DNA of 64,000 nt from Pseudomonadota bacterium (GTDB lineage: Bacteria > Pseudomonadota > Alphaproteobacteria > Acetobacterales > Acetobacteraceae). Within the stretch, counting starts at the first letter, position 1. Every line of letters begins with the position of its first letter. Shown in pieces: positions 52,694-61,015 of this stretch. Location: contig JAJZFA010000060.1 of the NCBI GenBank assembly GCA_021805565.1, forward strand, positions 1 to 64,000, in the 5' to 3' direction. The position numbers and the translations under genes were made by a program. The notes under the pieces are model-generated. The model saw only the letters and a list, made by a program, of their open reading frames with translations. It made no database searches and was not told the origin of the DNA.

Positions 52694-53731
52694 TTAGCCC
52701 GCCAGCGCGGCGGCGATGGCGTCCCGGTCGATGCCCTTTTCGCCGATGACGACCAAACGGCCGCGCCGTTCCGCGCCTTGCGCCCACGGCCGGTCGAACT
52801 GCTGGCGGAACCGTTGGCCGACGCCCTGAACCAGCAGGCGCATCGGCTTGCCGGATACCTCCACGAACCCCTTCATCCGCAGCACATCGAATGTTCCGGC
52901 GACCGCGGCGAGTCGGGCCAGCAGCCCGGCCGGATCGGCCGTCGCCTGGATATCGATGACGAAACTCTCGAAATCGTCGTGGTCGTGGCCGTCTTCCCCG
53001 TCGTGGTGCGACGGCCGTTGGGCCAGATCGTCCTCGGCCGAGGCGGCAAGACCGAGCAGAATGGTAGGGTCGATGCGGCCTTCGCGGGTGGGGACGATTT
53101 TGACCGCCTCCGGGACGATCGCCCGGATTTCGGCGGTAACGCGTGCGGCGGTCGTGGCCGTCAGCAGGTCGGACTTGTTGAGAACGATCAGATCGGCGCA
53201 CAGAAGCTGGTCTTCATACACTTCCTCCAGCGGATTATCGTGATCGATCGCGCTGTCGGCGGCGCGTTGAGCGGCCAGCCTGGCCGGGTCATCGGCGAAA
53301 CGTCCATCGGCGACAGCGGCGCCGTCTATCACCGCGATGACCCCATCGACCGTCAGGCGGGTGCGGATATCCGGCCAGTCGAACGCCTTGACCAGCGGCT
53401 TGGGCAACGCGAGGCCGGAGGTTTCGACGATGATATGGTCCGGTCGCGGGGACCGCGCCAGCAGCGCCTCGATCGCCGGAATGAAATCGTCGGCGACGGT
53501 GCAGCACAGGCAGCCGTTGGCCAGTTCGACGATATTTTCCTCCGGGCAGTTGGCCGTGCCGCAGGATTTCAGGATGGTGCCATCGACCCCGAGGTCGCCG
53601 AATTCATTGACGATCAAAGCGAGGCGGCGACCTTGGGCGTTTTCCAGAATATGCCGGATCAGGGTCGTTTTGCCGGCGCCGAGGAAGCCGGTGACGATGG
53701 TGACCGGAATTTTCGCCATGGACTGCGGCAT
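52694..53731 (-). CDS. cobW: CobW-family GTPase / metallochaperone
   Basis: The 345-residue protein has the G3E GTPase motifs: Walker A TGFLGAGKTTLIRHIL, the zinc/cobalt-binding CLCC in NGCLCCTVADD, ESTGLALP-like VETSGLALPKPLV, and the NKSD specificity motif in IVLNKSDLLTA. A His/Asp-rich metal-binding stretch HHDGEDGHDHDD precedes the C-terminal domain. It probably supplies cobalt to CobN. The start MPQSMAK follows AGAGGG. It is the first gene after the cobalamin riboswitch. Confidence 0.94.
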   Translation of the reverse strand: MPQSMAKIPVTIVTGFLGAGKTTLIRHILENAQGRRLALIVNEFGDLGVDGTILKSCGTANCPEENIVELANGCLCCTVADDFIPAIEALLARSPRPDHIIVETSGLALPKPLVKAFDWPDIRTRLTVDGVIAVIDGAAVADGRFADDPARLAAQRAADSAIDHDNPLEEVYEDQLLCADLIVLNKSDLLTATTAARVTAEIRAIVPEAVKIVPTREGRIDPTILLGLAASAEDDLAQRPSHHDGEDGHDHDDFESFVIDIQATADPAGLLARLAAVAGTFDVLRMKGFVEVSGKPMRLLVQGVGQRFRQQFDRPWAQGAERRGRLVVIGEKGIDRDAIAAALAG

Positions 53732-53869
53732 GGATGCCCTCTGTTCGGCCACGCCGGGATTGCGGAATCCTGGCTTGGCTAGTTCCGGGCACACAATCGG
53801 ATCCGGCGCGCCACGCGGCGCAAAACCGAACCGCGCCGGGGCACCCCGCCCGCCGCGTCAGCATGTTTC

Positions 53870-54064
53870 GGTGGCCGGTATCCTGGCTTGTGGGTCGCTG
53901 CCTCGCGCCGCCTTCCCGGATGGCCACCCTTAGGACGGCTGGTATCCAGTGGCTGTGTCGGCGTCCGGCTATCCACATACAGTTGCGGGGGCAGCTGCGG
54001 TCTGGGCCCGGTAGTACGAACCGTCCGCATTCCCGTTTAACCCCCATTGCTGAGGGACCATCGA
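53870..54064 (-). promoter_or_regulatory. Cobalamin (AdoCbl) riboswitch upstream of cobW
   Basis: On the minus strand the conserved blocks appear in order: GGTCCC at the 5' end, AAACGGGAATGCGG, the B12 box GCTGCCCCCGCAACTGT (53979-53995), GCCACTGG, GGGAAGGC and the closing AAGCCAGGATACCGGCC. This is a full cobalamin aptamer. It lies about 140 bases before cobW and should shut down the cobW-N-G-H-I-J operon when cobalamin is plentiful. The switch region before the start contains GC-rich inverted repeats, which fit control of translation or termination. Confidence 0.93.
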
Positions 54065-54322
54065 AGCGTTCGAGTGTATGGTGGCGGGGCTGGGGGCTGT
54101 CAAACGGAATTGCCGGCGAGGTTGTGGGTCAGGCTGAAATTCTGTTTTCAATCCGGCCAGTTACGCGACTGTTGTGGCAATGATGCACCCCGCCCGGGAG
54201 TGTTCGAATATCTGTGTGTGAGGCTTGTTCAGTCTCACCCACCATTGGGCAAACGACCGTAAGCGACGGTTGATCGTGACGGCAAGACCCACGACGACAG
54301 GCGCGTTCGTTCCTTGGTTCGA

Positions 54323-54646
54323 TCAAAGCGCCGGTTCCTTCGCCCGCGGCTCGATCACCGCGTCGGCGCGGGCAATCGCGGCCAGCCGCTTCTCGCGCCC
54401 CGCCAGTTCCTGGGGCACCTGCATCCCGTCTGGCACCTCGGCCCGGTCGGCCGCCTGTGGCAGGAAGCGACGGCGAAAAGTGGCGATGGTGTCGTGGTCG
54501 AGGCGCCGGTTCGCAGCGGCGAAGCGGAACGCCACCGAATCATGGATCGCCCGTTCCAGGTTGCGGCTGGAGACAACGCCTGTGACGTGGCCGTGGACGA
54601 CAAGCCCCGGCAGCGGGATCGAAGTGGCGGGCCATGTCATTGTCAA
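54323..54646 (-). pseudogene. Remnant of an IS1182-family transposase
   Basis: The frame reads VVHGHVTGVVSSRNLERAI, HDSVAFRFAAANRRLDHD and TIATFRRRFLPQA, the N-terminal part of IS1182-type transposases. It then jumps to VPDGMQVPQELAGREKRLAA, which normally lies some 90 residues later. The start, the DDE catalytic core and both insertion-sequence ends are missing. It is a dead fragment with an internal deletion. Confidence 0.8.
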
Positions 54647-54789
54647 AGCGATCGGCCATAACGTCAGAGAACGAATTCGTTACGCCTGACCGGCACCGGC
54701 GCCCACGGTTTTGCCCATGTTACCCAGATTCGCTGTATTATGGATACGGCGTCCGGGCCCAAGGGTCCGGACTTGCCGCGAAACCAATT

Positions 54790-55260
54790 TTAGTGAACGG
54801 ACGTGATCGCGTTGCGATTTTGCGCCCATGCCTGTTCGTCCGACCCTTGAGCGGTTGGGCGATCCTTGCCGTAGCTGATCGTCGTCAGACGCGCGGCGGC
54901 GACGCCTTTTGCCTTCAGGTAGGACGCGGCGGCGTTCGCGCGGCGCTGACCAAGGGCCAGATTATACTCTTCGGTGCCCCGTTCATCGCAATTGCCTGCG
55001 ACTTGAACGTTCACGCTGCCATACTTGCCAAGCCAGGCTACCTGCTTGTCCAATGTGGCCTTTGCGTCGGCGCGCAGGCCGGACGTGTTGAAGTCATAGA
55101 AAACCCTGTCGCCGACATTGGCGACCAAATCTTCCTCGCTGCCGGGCACGATGCCGGCTGGGGTTGCTGCCGGGGCCATGGCAGAGGGTGCGGGGGTTGG
55201 GGTCGAACAGGCCGCCAGAAGGCCAACTGCGGCCAAGGCGCCGAGGATCTTGATGCTCAT
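54790..55260 (-). CDS. Peptidoglycan-associated lipoprotein (Pal/OmpA C-terminal domain)
   Basis: A 156-residue outer-membrane lipoprotein. The lipobox is LLAAC at residues 14-18. After a Pro/Ala-rich linker it has an OmpA-like domain: RVFYDFNTSGLRADAKATLD, NCDERGTEEYNLALGQRRAN and ISYGKDRP. It should anchor the outer membrane to peptidoglycan. It is not in a tol-pal operon; its neighbours are transposase remnants. The C-terminus reads AQNRNAITSVH, a slightly altered form of the usual NRRAV ending, so it may be a second copy. Confidence 0.88.
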   Translation of the reverse strand: MSIKILGALAAVGLLAACSTPTPAPSAMAPAATPAGIVPGSEEDLVANVGDRVFYDFNTSGLRADAKATLDKQVAWLGKYGSVNVQVAGNCDERGTEEYNLALGQRRANAAASYLKAKGVAAARLTTISYGKDRPTAQGSDEQAWAQNRNAITSVH

Positions 55261-55664
55261 GCTTTATTTGTCCCTGGATGGGGTGCAATCCGATACACGG
55301 GCATCGCCCGCGCAAACGGAAACGGTAATCCGTTCCGTCCGCGTGACCGATTAACGTGTTCACGGGATAAACGTCAAGTTCCGGCGTGCGATTAGGTGCG
55401 ATTCTATGTTGTGCTGGTTTGGTATGCTGCTCGGCACGAGAGAGGCAGCCCCACCCATGGCAACGGCGCAACTGAGTGACGCAGCGCTTTGGTCGTCTTT
55501 GCGAACCCGTCCCGCGTTTCGCGAGCGACCGGCGTCGATCATAGGTGCGGTGGGGAACGCCGACGGCCCCTCGAAGGGGCGCCCGCCGCCACGGAGCGGC
55601 TGGTTCAGGCAATGCGACTGTTCGGCCGTTCGTTCACAGCGCGAAGGTCAGTCCGCGCGGCTGC
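55261..55664. other. Non-coding or degenerate region upstream of the Pal gene
   Basis: These 404 bases hold no gene I can support. A short open frame from 55457 (MATAQLSDAALWSSLRTRPA) is not recognised and has no family-like features. Small inverted repeats occur (for example CGTGA and TCACG around 55340-55365). The promoter of the Pal gene should lie at the left end. The right end leads into an ISKra4-type remnant. Confidence 0.35.
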
Positions 55665-56108
55665 TTCCGGCCTTTGCAGCGGGCGATCACCGGCTGCGCG
55701 GCCGATCACCCCTGCGCGGCCGCTCGGACGAAAGTACTGGAACACTACGGTTTTGCCATCGGCGAGACTACGATCCAACGGGTCACGCTGGGCCATGCGC
55801 GGGCGATGTTCGAGGCCAGCCACGCCGGGCTGGATTTTCCGTGGTAGTCGGGCCGCCACAAACAGATCGTCGCTGAGATCGACGGCGGCATGATCCTGGT
55901 CATGGAACCGGATGCGCGCCAGAAAGACCACCGCAAGGGCAAGAGGCTGTCGTGGCGGGAGGCAAAGATTTCACTGGCGCACACCAAGGGATGCCGCACG
56001 CCGATCCATGGGGGCGCAATCGAGGGCGGCGTGGAGGCAGCGGGCCGGCAAGTCGCAAACGGCGTTAGGGGCTCCACCCTTCCGGTCATGCAACCGCTGA
56101 CGAAATGA
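55665..56108 (+). pseudogene. Remnant of an ISKra4-family transposase with an in-frame stop
   Basis: One frame reads KVLEHYGFAIGETTIQRVTL, GHARAMFEASHAGLDFPW, then a TAG at 55845-55847, and goes on in the same frame HKQIVAEIDGGMILVMEPDA, GKRLSWREAKISLAHTKGC and GGAIEGGVEAAGRQ. These match ISKra4-type transposases, including the start of the catalytic EIDGG region. The C-terminal half is missing and the last 23 bases overlap the CoA-transferase stop region. Not functional. Confidence 0.78.
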
Positions 56109-57276
56109 CGCCGCGTGAGCGCAGCCCGGCGACTTCCGCTTCGCTATAGCCGTGCGCGAGCAGCACCGCGTCCGTATCGGCGCCGGCCAGCGGCGCGGTG
56201 CCGCGCGGGGTACCACTTTGCAGCGGCGGCGCGCCTGGGATGCTGGGGATAGGCATTTTCGCGGTCAGTCCGGGTTGTTCCAGGTAGCTGAACAGGCCGG
56301 TAGCCAGCACGTGCGGGTCGTTCAAGACGCCAAGCCCGTGGTTGGCGACCGAGTGCATCACGCCGTAGGCGGTAAACCGGGCCTGCCAGTGCGCGGTTGG
56401 CCGCGCGACCATGATTTCCGTAAGTATCGGACCCAATGTGGCGGCGTTGGCAACGCGACTCATAACGGTAACAAACCGAGCATCGTCACCGATATCCGGC
56501 CGTTCCAGCGCCCGGCAGAAATCGCCCCAGCCACGGCGCCCAGAGACAATGGCGAGCATCCAGCCGTCCGCCGTCGGATAGACGCCGCGATGTGCCGTCG
56601 CACCGGGTGGATCGCCATCGAAGATAACGCGTTGCAACAGTGCATAGGTATTGAGCCACGCCGCCCCCTGCATCAGGCTGGCCTCGATATAGCGGCCGTG
56701 CGTTTCATCCCGCCGCGCGTACAGCGCCGACGACAGCGCCTGGTAAGCATAAAGCGCGGTGATCATATCGACCGGAATCGAGGCAATGTTCATCGGCCGG
56801 CCATTCAAATCGCGATTTTCCGCCATGAAGCCGCTGAACGCTTGCAGGACCGGATCCATGGCCGGCCGTTCCGCGTACGGACCGGTCTGGCCGAAGCCAG
56901 ACATCGAGAGATACAATATCCGGGGAAAGCGTGCCGAGACAACATCGTAACTAAATCCAAGGCGTCCGATCACGCCGGCGCGGAAACCTTCCATGAGGAC
57001 ATCCGCACCTTCGAGTAGGCGCCACAGGATAGCGCAACCTGCTTCCGACTTCAGGTCAAGGCCGATACTCTGCTTGCCGAGGTTGCCCATCACCGACAGC
57101 GCGGTATTTCCGCCCGGTTTGGGGGCGCTGACGCGGACCCAATCGCCACCGTCCAGTACCTCGACTTTGATAACGTTGGCGCCGTATTGCGCTAGCAACA
57201 TGCCGGCGTAAGGGGCGGCAATCCCCTGGCTGAGATCGATCACCTTGACCCCGGCAAATGGTGCCTCATAGCTCAT
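56086..57276 (-). CDS. Family III (CaiB/BaiF) CoA-transferase
   Basis: The 396-residue protein has the family III start VKVIDLSQGIAAPYAGMLLA and IKVEVLDGGDWVR, and the catalytic Asp in RPAMDPVLQAFSGFM. It moves CoA between carboxylic acids in the cytoplasm. Upstream on the same strand is a deleted acyl-CoA synthetase, and beyond it a DUF35 remnant, so this may be the last intact member of a decayed catabolic cluster. The C-terminus ends VAGLRSRGVISS, the usual place. Confidence 0.9.
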   Translation of the reverse strand: MSYEAPFAGVKVIDLSQGIAAPYAGMLLAQYGANVIKVEVLDGGDWVRVSAPKPGGNTALSVMGNLGKQSIGLDLKSEAGCAILWRLLEGADVLMEGFRAGVIGRLGFSYDVVSARFPRILYLSMSGFGQTGPYAERPAMDPVLQAFSGFMAENRDLNGRPMNIASIPVDMITALYAYQALSSALYARRDETHGRYIEASLMQGAAWLNTYALLQRVIFDGDPPGATAHRGVYPTADGWMLAIVSGRRGWGDFCRALERPDIGDDARFVTVMSRVANAATLGPILTEIMVARPTAHWQARFTAYGVMHSVANHGLGVLNDPHVLATGLFSYLEQPGLTAKMPIPSIPGAPPLQSGTPRGTAPLAGADTDAVLLAHGYSEAEVAGLRSRGVISSAVA

Positions 57277-57336
57277 TGTCTTGTCCTTCCCGTTGCCCGT
57301 CGGTTGCTTAAATGTTTCGGAAAAGATACGGACTGC

Positions 57337-58023
57337 TCATGGTTCGCGGGCCACGACCAGCCCGTCGAGGGCTTCCACCCGCGCGCCGCGCACCCAAAGC
57401 GGATTGACCTCGAGCGTTTCGAGCGCCGGACCCAGCGCGATAGCCGCGTCGCCGATACGCGCGACCGCCAGTGCCACCGCATCCAGATCGGCCGGGGGAA
57501 TACCGCGCTGGCCGTCCAGCAGTTTCGCGCCTTTCAGTTCGGCGAGCATTCGCCGCACCTCCGCTGGCGTGACGGGCAGGACTCGCAGTGCGACATCCTG
57601 AAGAATTTCGACGAAAATGCCGCCGAGGACCGAGATGCCATACCGGGTTGCCTCCACCGCCAGCAGGGTTTGAAGGGCGGCGCCGTCGTGGCTGCTCTCG
57701 GTCAAACCGGACGTCAGGATCACGGCGTTATGCGCACCGGCGGCAGCAAGGTCTGCCATAGCCTCCTCGATCGCCCCCGCCGGGACCATGAGCAAAGCGA
57801 GATCGACCGGTTCACCGATCGCGGCGCAGGATGTCGCGGCAGGCATTCCGTGCACGATCCCGCCGCGGCGGGCAACGAGGTGGACCTTACCGCCATAGTT
57901 GCGGGTGGTCAGGTTGGCGAACGTGCTTTTGGACCAGGTGGATCGGTCGGTTGCCCCCACCAACGCGATGGAGCGCGGGCGCAGCATGGTGGAAAGATCG
58001 GGTGTGCCGGCGACGAGGTTCAT
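57337..58023 (-). pseudogene. Internally deleted acyl-CoA synthetase (NDP-forming type)
   Basis: The 228-residue frame joins two ends of a protein that is normally about 700 residues. Residues 1-130 are the CoA-binding domain (LRPRSIALVGATDRSTWSKS; ILTSGLTESSHDGA). From about 135 it goes straight to the end of the ATP-grasp domain (GGIFVEILQDVALRVLPVTP; LEVNPLWVRGARVEALDG). The middle, including the phospho-histidine domain and most of ATP-grasp, is absent, yet the frame is kept. It cannot be an active ligase. It may still be expressed. Confidence 0.78.
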
Positions 58024-58159
58024 CGGACTATCCCTGGTTTATTCTTGCTTCGCGGTGTCGTTCCAACCGTAGGATCGGTCAAGAGCGGCCGCAAGCCTGG
58101 GCCAGTTGTTGTCAGACTCCGCACCGGCCGCTAGAGTCGTTGTCAGGGAGTAAACGCCG

Positions 58160-58245
58160 ATGTCGCAGACGATAGCCAAACCAGCACCTATCCCCGATGA
58201 GAAGAGCGCCCCGTTCTTCGACGGCGCGCGCGCGTGCAGGCCGAT
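58160..58245 (+). pseudogene. N-terminal remnant of a DUF35 OB-fold/Zn-ribbon protein
   Basis: After a good ribosome-binding site (GGGAG at 58146-58150), an ATG opens the frame MSQTIAKPAPIPDEKSAPFF then DGARACRP. This matches the start of DUF35 OB-fold proteins, which act with thiolases on CoA thioesters. After about 28 residues the frame enters the MITE-like element and ends at TAG 58331-58333. The zinc ribbon and OB-fold are missing. Identification rests on a short match. Confidence 0.6.
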
Positions 58246-58386
58246 GGTAACTGCTCAACCCCCCCCTGATTTCGGGGCCACAGTCGATTTCGCACCTGGA
58301 AATATTGATCTGAGTCGCCAACCGCGGCTGTAGCCGTCGAAAACCCCATATGGAAGCGAGGCAGGAGGGGGGGTTGAGCATTTACC
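58246..58386. mobile_element. 141-bp MITE-like element with 20-bp terminal inverted repeats
   Basis: The left end 58246-58265 reads GGTAACTGCTCAACCCCCCC. The right end 58367-58386 is its reverse complement with one mismatch (A for C at the sixth base). The inside has no open frame of its own. The flanking dinucleotide is AT on both sides, which could be a target duplication. It cuts short the DUF35 gene on the left and the Rhs-linked gene on the right, so it has moved or mediated a rearrangement. The parent insertion sequence is not in the window. Confidence 0.72.
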
Positions 58387-58691
58387 ATTTTTGTCGATGA
58401 ATAGCTGCCCCCCCTTAATATGTTTGATCATTGCAGGAACGCTATTGGATTCTTTGTAGTATCCATGTTCGACATCGTTTTCCATAAAGTATTTTTTACC
58501 GCTTCCAGAGACATGCCAAGTCGCAAATCCTCTGCCACTCTATCCTTAATCTGCTCAATCGTCAGAGAGTTGCTGAGTCTCTTGTCACGCCCCATAGAAT
58601 TCGCCGTCCACTGACACACTACGAGGGCCGTAAGAGCAAACGTCATCAAAATGACCTTAGATGTTCGCAACCATCGATCCTCCCCGTTCAC
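58387..58691 (-). pseudogene. Rhs-linked small protein gene, frameshifted and cut by the MITE
   Basis: Just after the Rhs stop, a frame from GTG 58691 or TTG 58670 (GGGGAGG upstream) reads TSKVILMTFALTALVVCQWT, one membrane helix, then EQIKDRVAEDLRLGMSLEAV. It ends early as NTLWKTMSNMD. If the run of six A around 58489 had one more A, the frame would go on as KKYFMENDVEHGYYKESNSV and PAMIKHIKGGQLFIDKNG up to the MITE edge. Position suggests an immunity protein for the Rhs tip, but no family is recognised. Confidence 0.5.
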
Positions 58692-58704
58692 CACTCCGCT
58701 TTCA

Positions 58705-59888
58705 CTACTTATTTGGCCCCGAGCTTGATCCACTTTGAGCGCTTGCGGAAGTTGACGATTGGGATACATCTGTCGATGAGAAGCCGGGATTGGACAGACC
58801 GGGACCCGTTGAAGGGGTCAATCCGGTCGCTGGATTGGCCGTCAAGGGCAACACGGTTCCATAGGCGGGTGCGAATGTGGGTGCCTGCGGCCGAGATACG
58901 CCCAAGGCTTCTATGGCTTGAGCCGCGTAAGCGTTGCTATTTGTCGAAATCGGACTGTAAGGAATCGCCGCAGCGTTAACAGCCGCCTGGAAATTTTGAA
59001 GCTGATTTTCATAATACGAAGTAGGCAAGTTATCATTAATTAGGACAGTAATCGCCCTCGGCGAGGAAATATAATCGATGCTGCCGGGGCCATACGGCGC
59101 TGATTGAGCATATATGGTTCCAGTATCTCCAGGACCGGCACGGAACACCATCGGATTACTACCATTCGATTCACTCACGACGACGTAAGAATGTGACGCG
59201 ATATCTGCTGTTTGGGGTGTTGGTCGATAAAATATCTGGACCTTTGCCAACCCGTCAGGATCGACGTTATTCAGCGGATCGTTCCCCACATATGCGTATA
59301 CATTCAACCCTGGCCCTTGCCCGAGCGGGTCCGTGCTGAGGAACCGCCCCAGCCGTGTATCATAATACCGCGCGCCCGTTTGATACAGCCCCGTCTCGGC
59401 GTCGTACCGGTATCCGGCATAGCCGAACCCGGTTCCGATCAGCGTCGTGCTCTGCCCCCAGGCGTCATATTTGTATTGACCCGTCAAGACGGCGTTCGAA
59501 GACGAATCCGGCGCTGACGATGTCGCCACCACCGAGCCCAACCTGTCCACATGGTTGAACGTCAGAACCGGCGTCGCACCGTTGCCCGCGCCGTTAGCAT
59601 AGCTCAACATCGCCACCGGCGCCACGCGCCGCGGGTCGTAGCGGTTCTCCCGCAACGTCAGCCCGGTGACACCGTCGTATTCGCCGACCTCGGTGTCGTC
59701 GCGGTCATGCAGATAGAGCGTCACCGCGCCCGTGGGGCTGGTTTTCGCATAGCGGCGACCGAACGGATCATAGAAGTAGCTCCAAGTGGCACCGCCGACA
59801 GTTGCGGTCATGATACGCCCCTCACCTTCTTGGTCATAGGTGTAGGTGCGGGTGCCGTCGCCGATCAGGTAGCCGTTGCCGTCATTAC
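58705..59888 (-). pseudogene. Rhs core C-terminal fragment with a toxin-like tip domain
   Basis: The frame reads YD-repeats (GDGTRTYTYDQEGEGRI; WSYFYDPFGRRYAKTSPTGA), then the Rhs core end YRYDAETGLYQTGARYYDTR and GRFLSTDPLGQGPGLNVYAY with NDPLNNVDPDG. After that comes a tip domain of about 190 residues (SHSYVVVSESNG; YSPISTNSNAYAAQAIEALG) and a Ser-rich tail. The N-terminal shell is lost: upstream of 59888 the sequence is a transposase remnant on the other strand. An ATG at 59811 could start a 368-residue product. The tip may be of a papain/NlpC-like fold, a weak guess. Confidence 0.75.
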
Positions 59889-60014
59889 ATCAGGGCGATG
59901 GTGTGCGTGCGTCAGTATATCGATGGACGGCTGGCGATCTTCGACGGTCCGCGCTGCCTTGTCCGTTACGATGCCCAGGGAGTTGAGATCGATGAACCAG
60001 CACCGGTTGCGTAA
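59883..60014 (+). pseudogene. C-terminal remnant of an ISNCY/IS481-like transposase
   Basis: The frame HYIRAMVCVRQYIDGRLAIF then DGPRCLVRYDAQGVEIDE and a TAA at 60012-60014 matches the end of integrase-type transposases that finish with DGRLAIFHGPRxLARYD. Nothing of the catalytic core remains. It abuts the broken Rhs gene, so an insertion and deletion here probably removed the Rhs N-terminus. The following 250 bases to 60267 hold nothing I can identify. Confidence 0.6.
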
Positions 60015-60267
60015 GCCTGTTGGCCCGGCTGTCGCGAGCGTGGCAAGGCGGATGGCCACCCTCAAGGACGCTACGCGCCGCCTGTGGCGGTGGCCTCGCG
60101 AAGCGGCGAGCCCATCCTTGACCGCGACCATCCGCCTCGCCCGGTTGTCTTCAGGCCGGGACGCGAAAACGGCGCTCCAGCCGAACCAGAAAACGGAGTC
60201 GATGTCGCCGGGGAGGCGAACAACTCACGCGATTCAAACGGCGGGCATCTTTACGTGGCAGCGACAG

Positions 60268-60792
60268 TCGCCGCTGGCGAACGAAGCGATGCAACCGATC
60301 GCCGGGCATTATGCGGTCGAGGCAACGATCCGCGGTCGGACCCCCGAGGCCAGTCTGGCGGTTCGCGCGGAGCAGAGCGCGCGGTTGTTCGCCGATCTGA
60401 AGGGCTGGATCGAGCAAACCCTGCCGCGCATCTCGGGTAAAAGCGACCTGGCCGGTGCGATCCGTTATGCCCTGTCTCGTTGGGATGCGCTGAGCCTGGT
60501 GTTGCGCGACGGACGCGTCTGCCTCGACAACAACGCCGCCGAACGGGCCATGCGGCCGATCCCGTTGGGACGGAAAAACTGGCTGTTCGCCGGATCGGAC
60601 GTCGGTGGAGAACGTGCCGCCGCCATCTATTCGCTGACCGAGACGGCAAAGCTCAACAGCCTCGACCCCGAGGATTATCTGCGCCAGGTGCTGGAACGGA
60701 TCGCCGATCGTCCTGTCAAACGGGTCCATGCATTACGGCCGTGGAACCTCGCCCAGGTCCGGACAAGGCTGGATCGGCGAGATGCTGCCTGA
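60268..60792 (+). pseudogene. C-terminal remnant of an IS66-family transposase (TnpC)
   Basis: About 174 residues remain: SPLANEAMQPIAGHYAVEAT, ISGKSDLAGAIRYALSRWDA, DGRVCLDNNAAERAMRPI, GRKNWLFAGSDVGGERAAA and KLNSLDPEDYLRQVLERIAD. This is the end of the IS66 DDE transposase, containing the last catalytic Glu region (NNAAERAMRP). The N-terminal two thirds, TnpA and TnpB are missing, so it is inactive. Confidence 0.85.
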
Positions 60793-60802
60793 GGGGCATT
60801 AT

Positions 60803-60834
60803 AGCCCCGCCTGGACCTGCTTCCAGGCGGGGCT
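60803..60834. terminator. Perfect 13-bp hairpin after the IS66 remnant
   Basis: AGCCCCGCCTGGA at 60803-60815 and its exact complement at 60822-60834 enclose a 6-base loop. The stem is long and GC-rich but lacks a T-run on either side. It may act as a transcription stop between the IS66 remnant and cobO, or be the end of an element. No cobalamin riboswitch pattern is seen in the 223 bases before cobO. Confidence 0.5.
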
Positions 60835-61015
60835 GACCGGACGGTTACCGAAGAATCGCGCGTGCAAGGACAACGGCGACGCCCAAAATTCTCGGTGCAC
60901 GAAGGCCGGTATCATCGGATATTATCGCCGCAACCGATGTCCCGCCAAACCAAAGCGCCCATCCCCAGCCCCCACAGGGCGCAGCCTCCACGACTGACGC
61001 CAGAAAGCACAAACA

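Noticed and set aside
55406-55664. Open frames beginning MLCWFGM or MATAQLSDAALW
   Set aside because: They run into the ISKra4 remnant in the wrong frames, are not recognised, and have poor codon character. Described as degenerate sequence instead.
60793-61015. Possible second cobalamin riboswitch before cobO
   Set aside because: The B12 box (CCCCCGCAACTG) and GCCACTG blocks are not found on the plus strand. A weak GCCAGAAAGC near 60999 is not enough.
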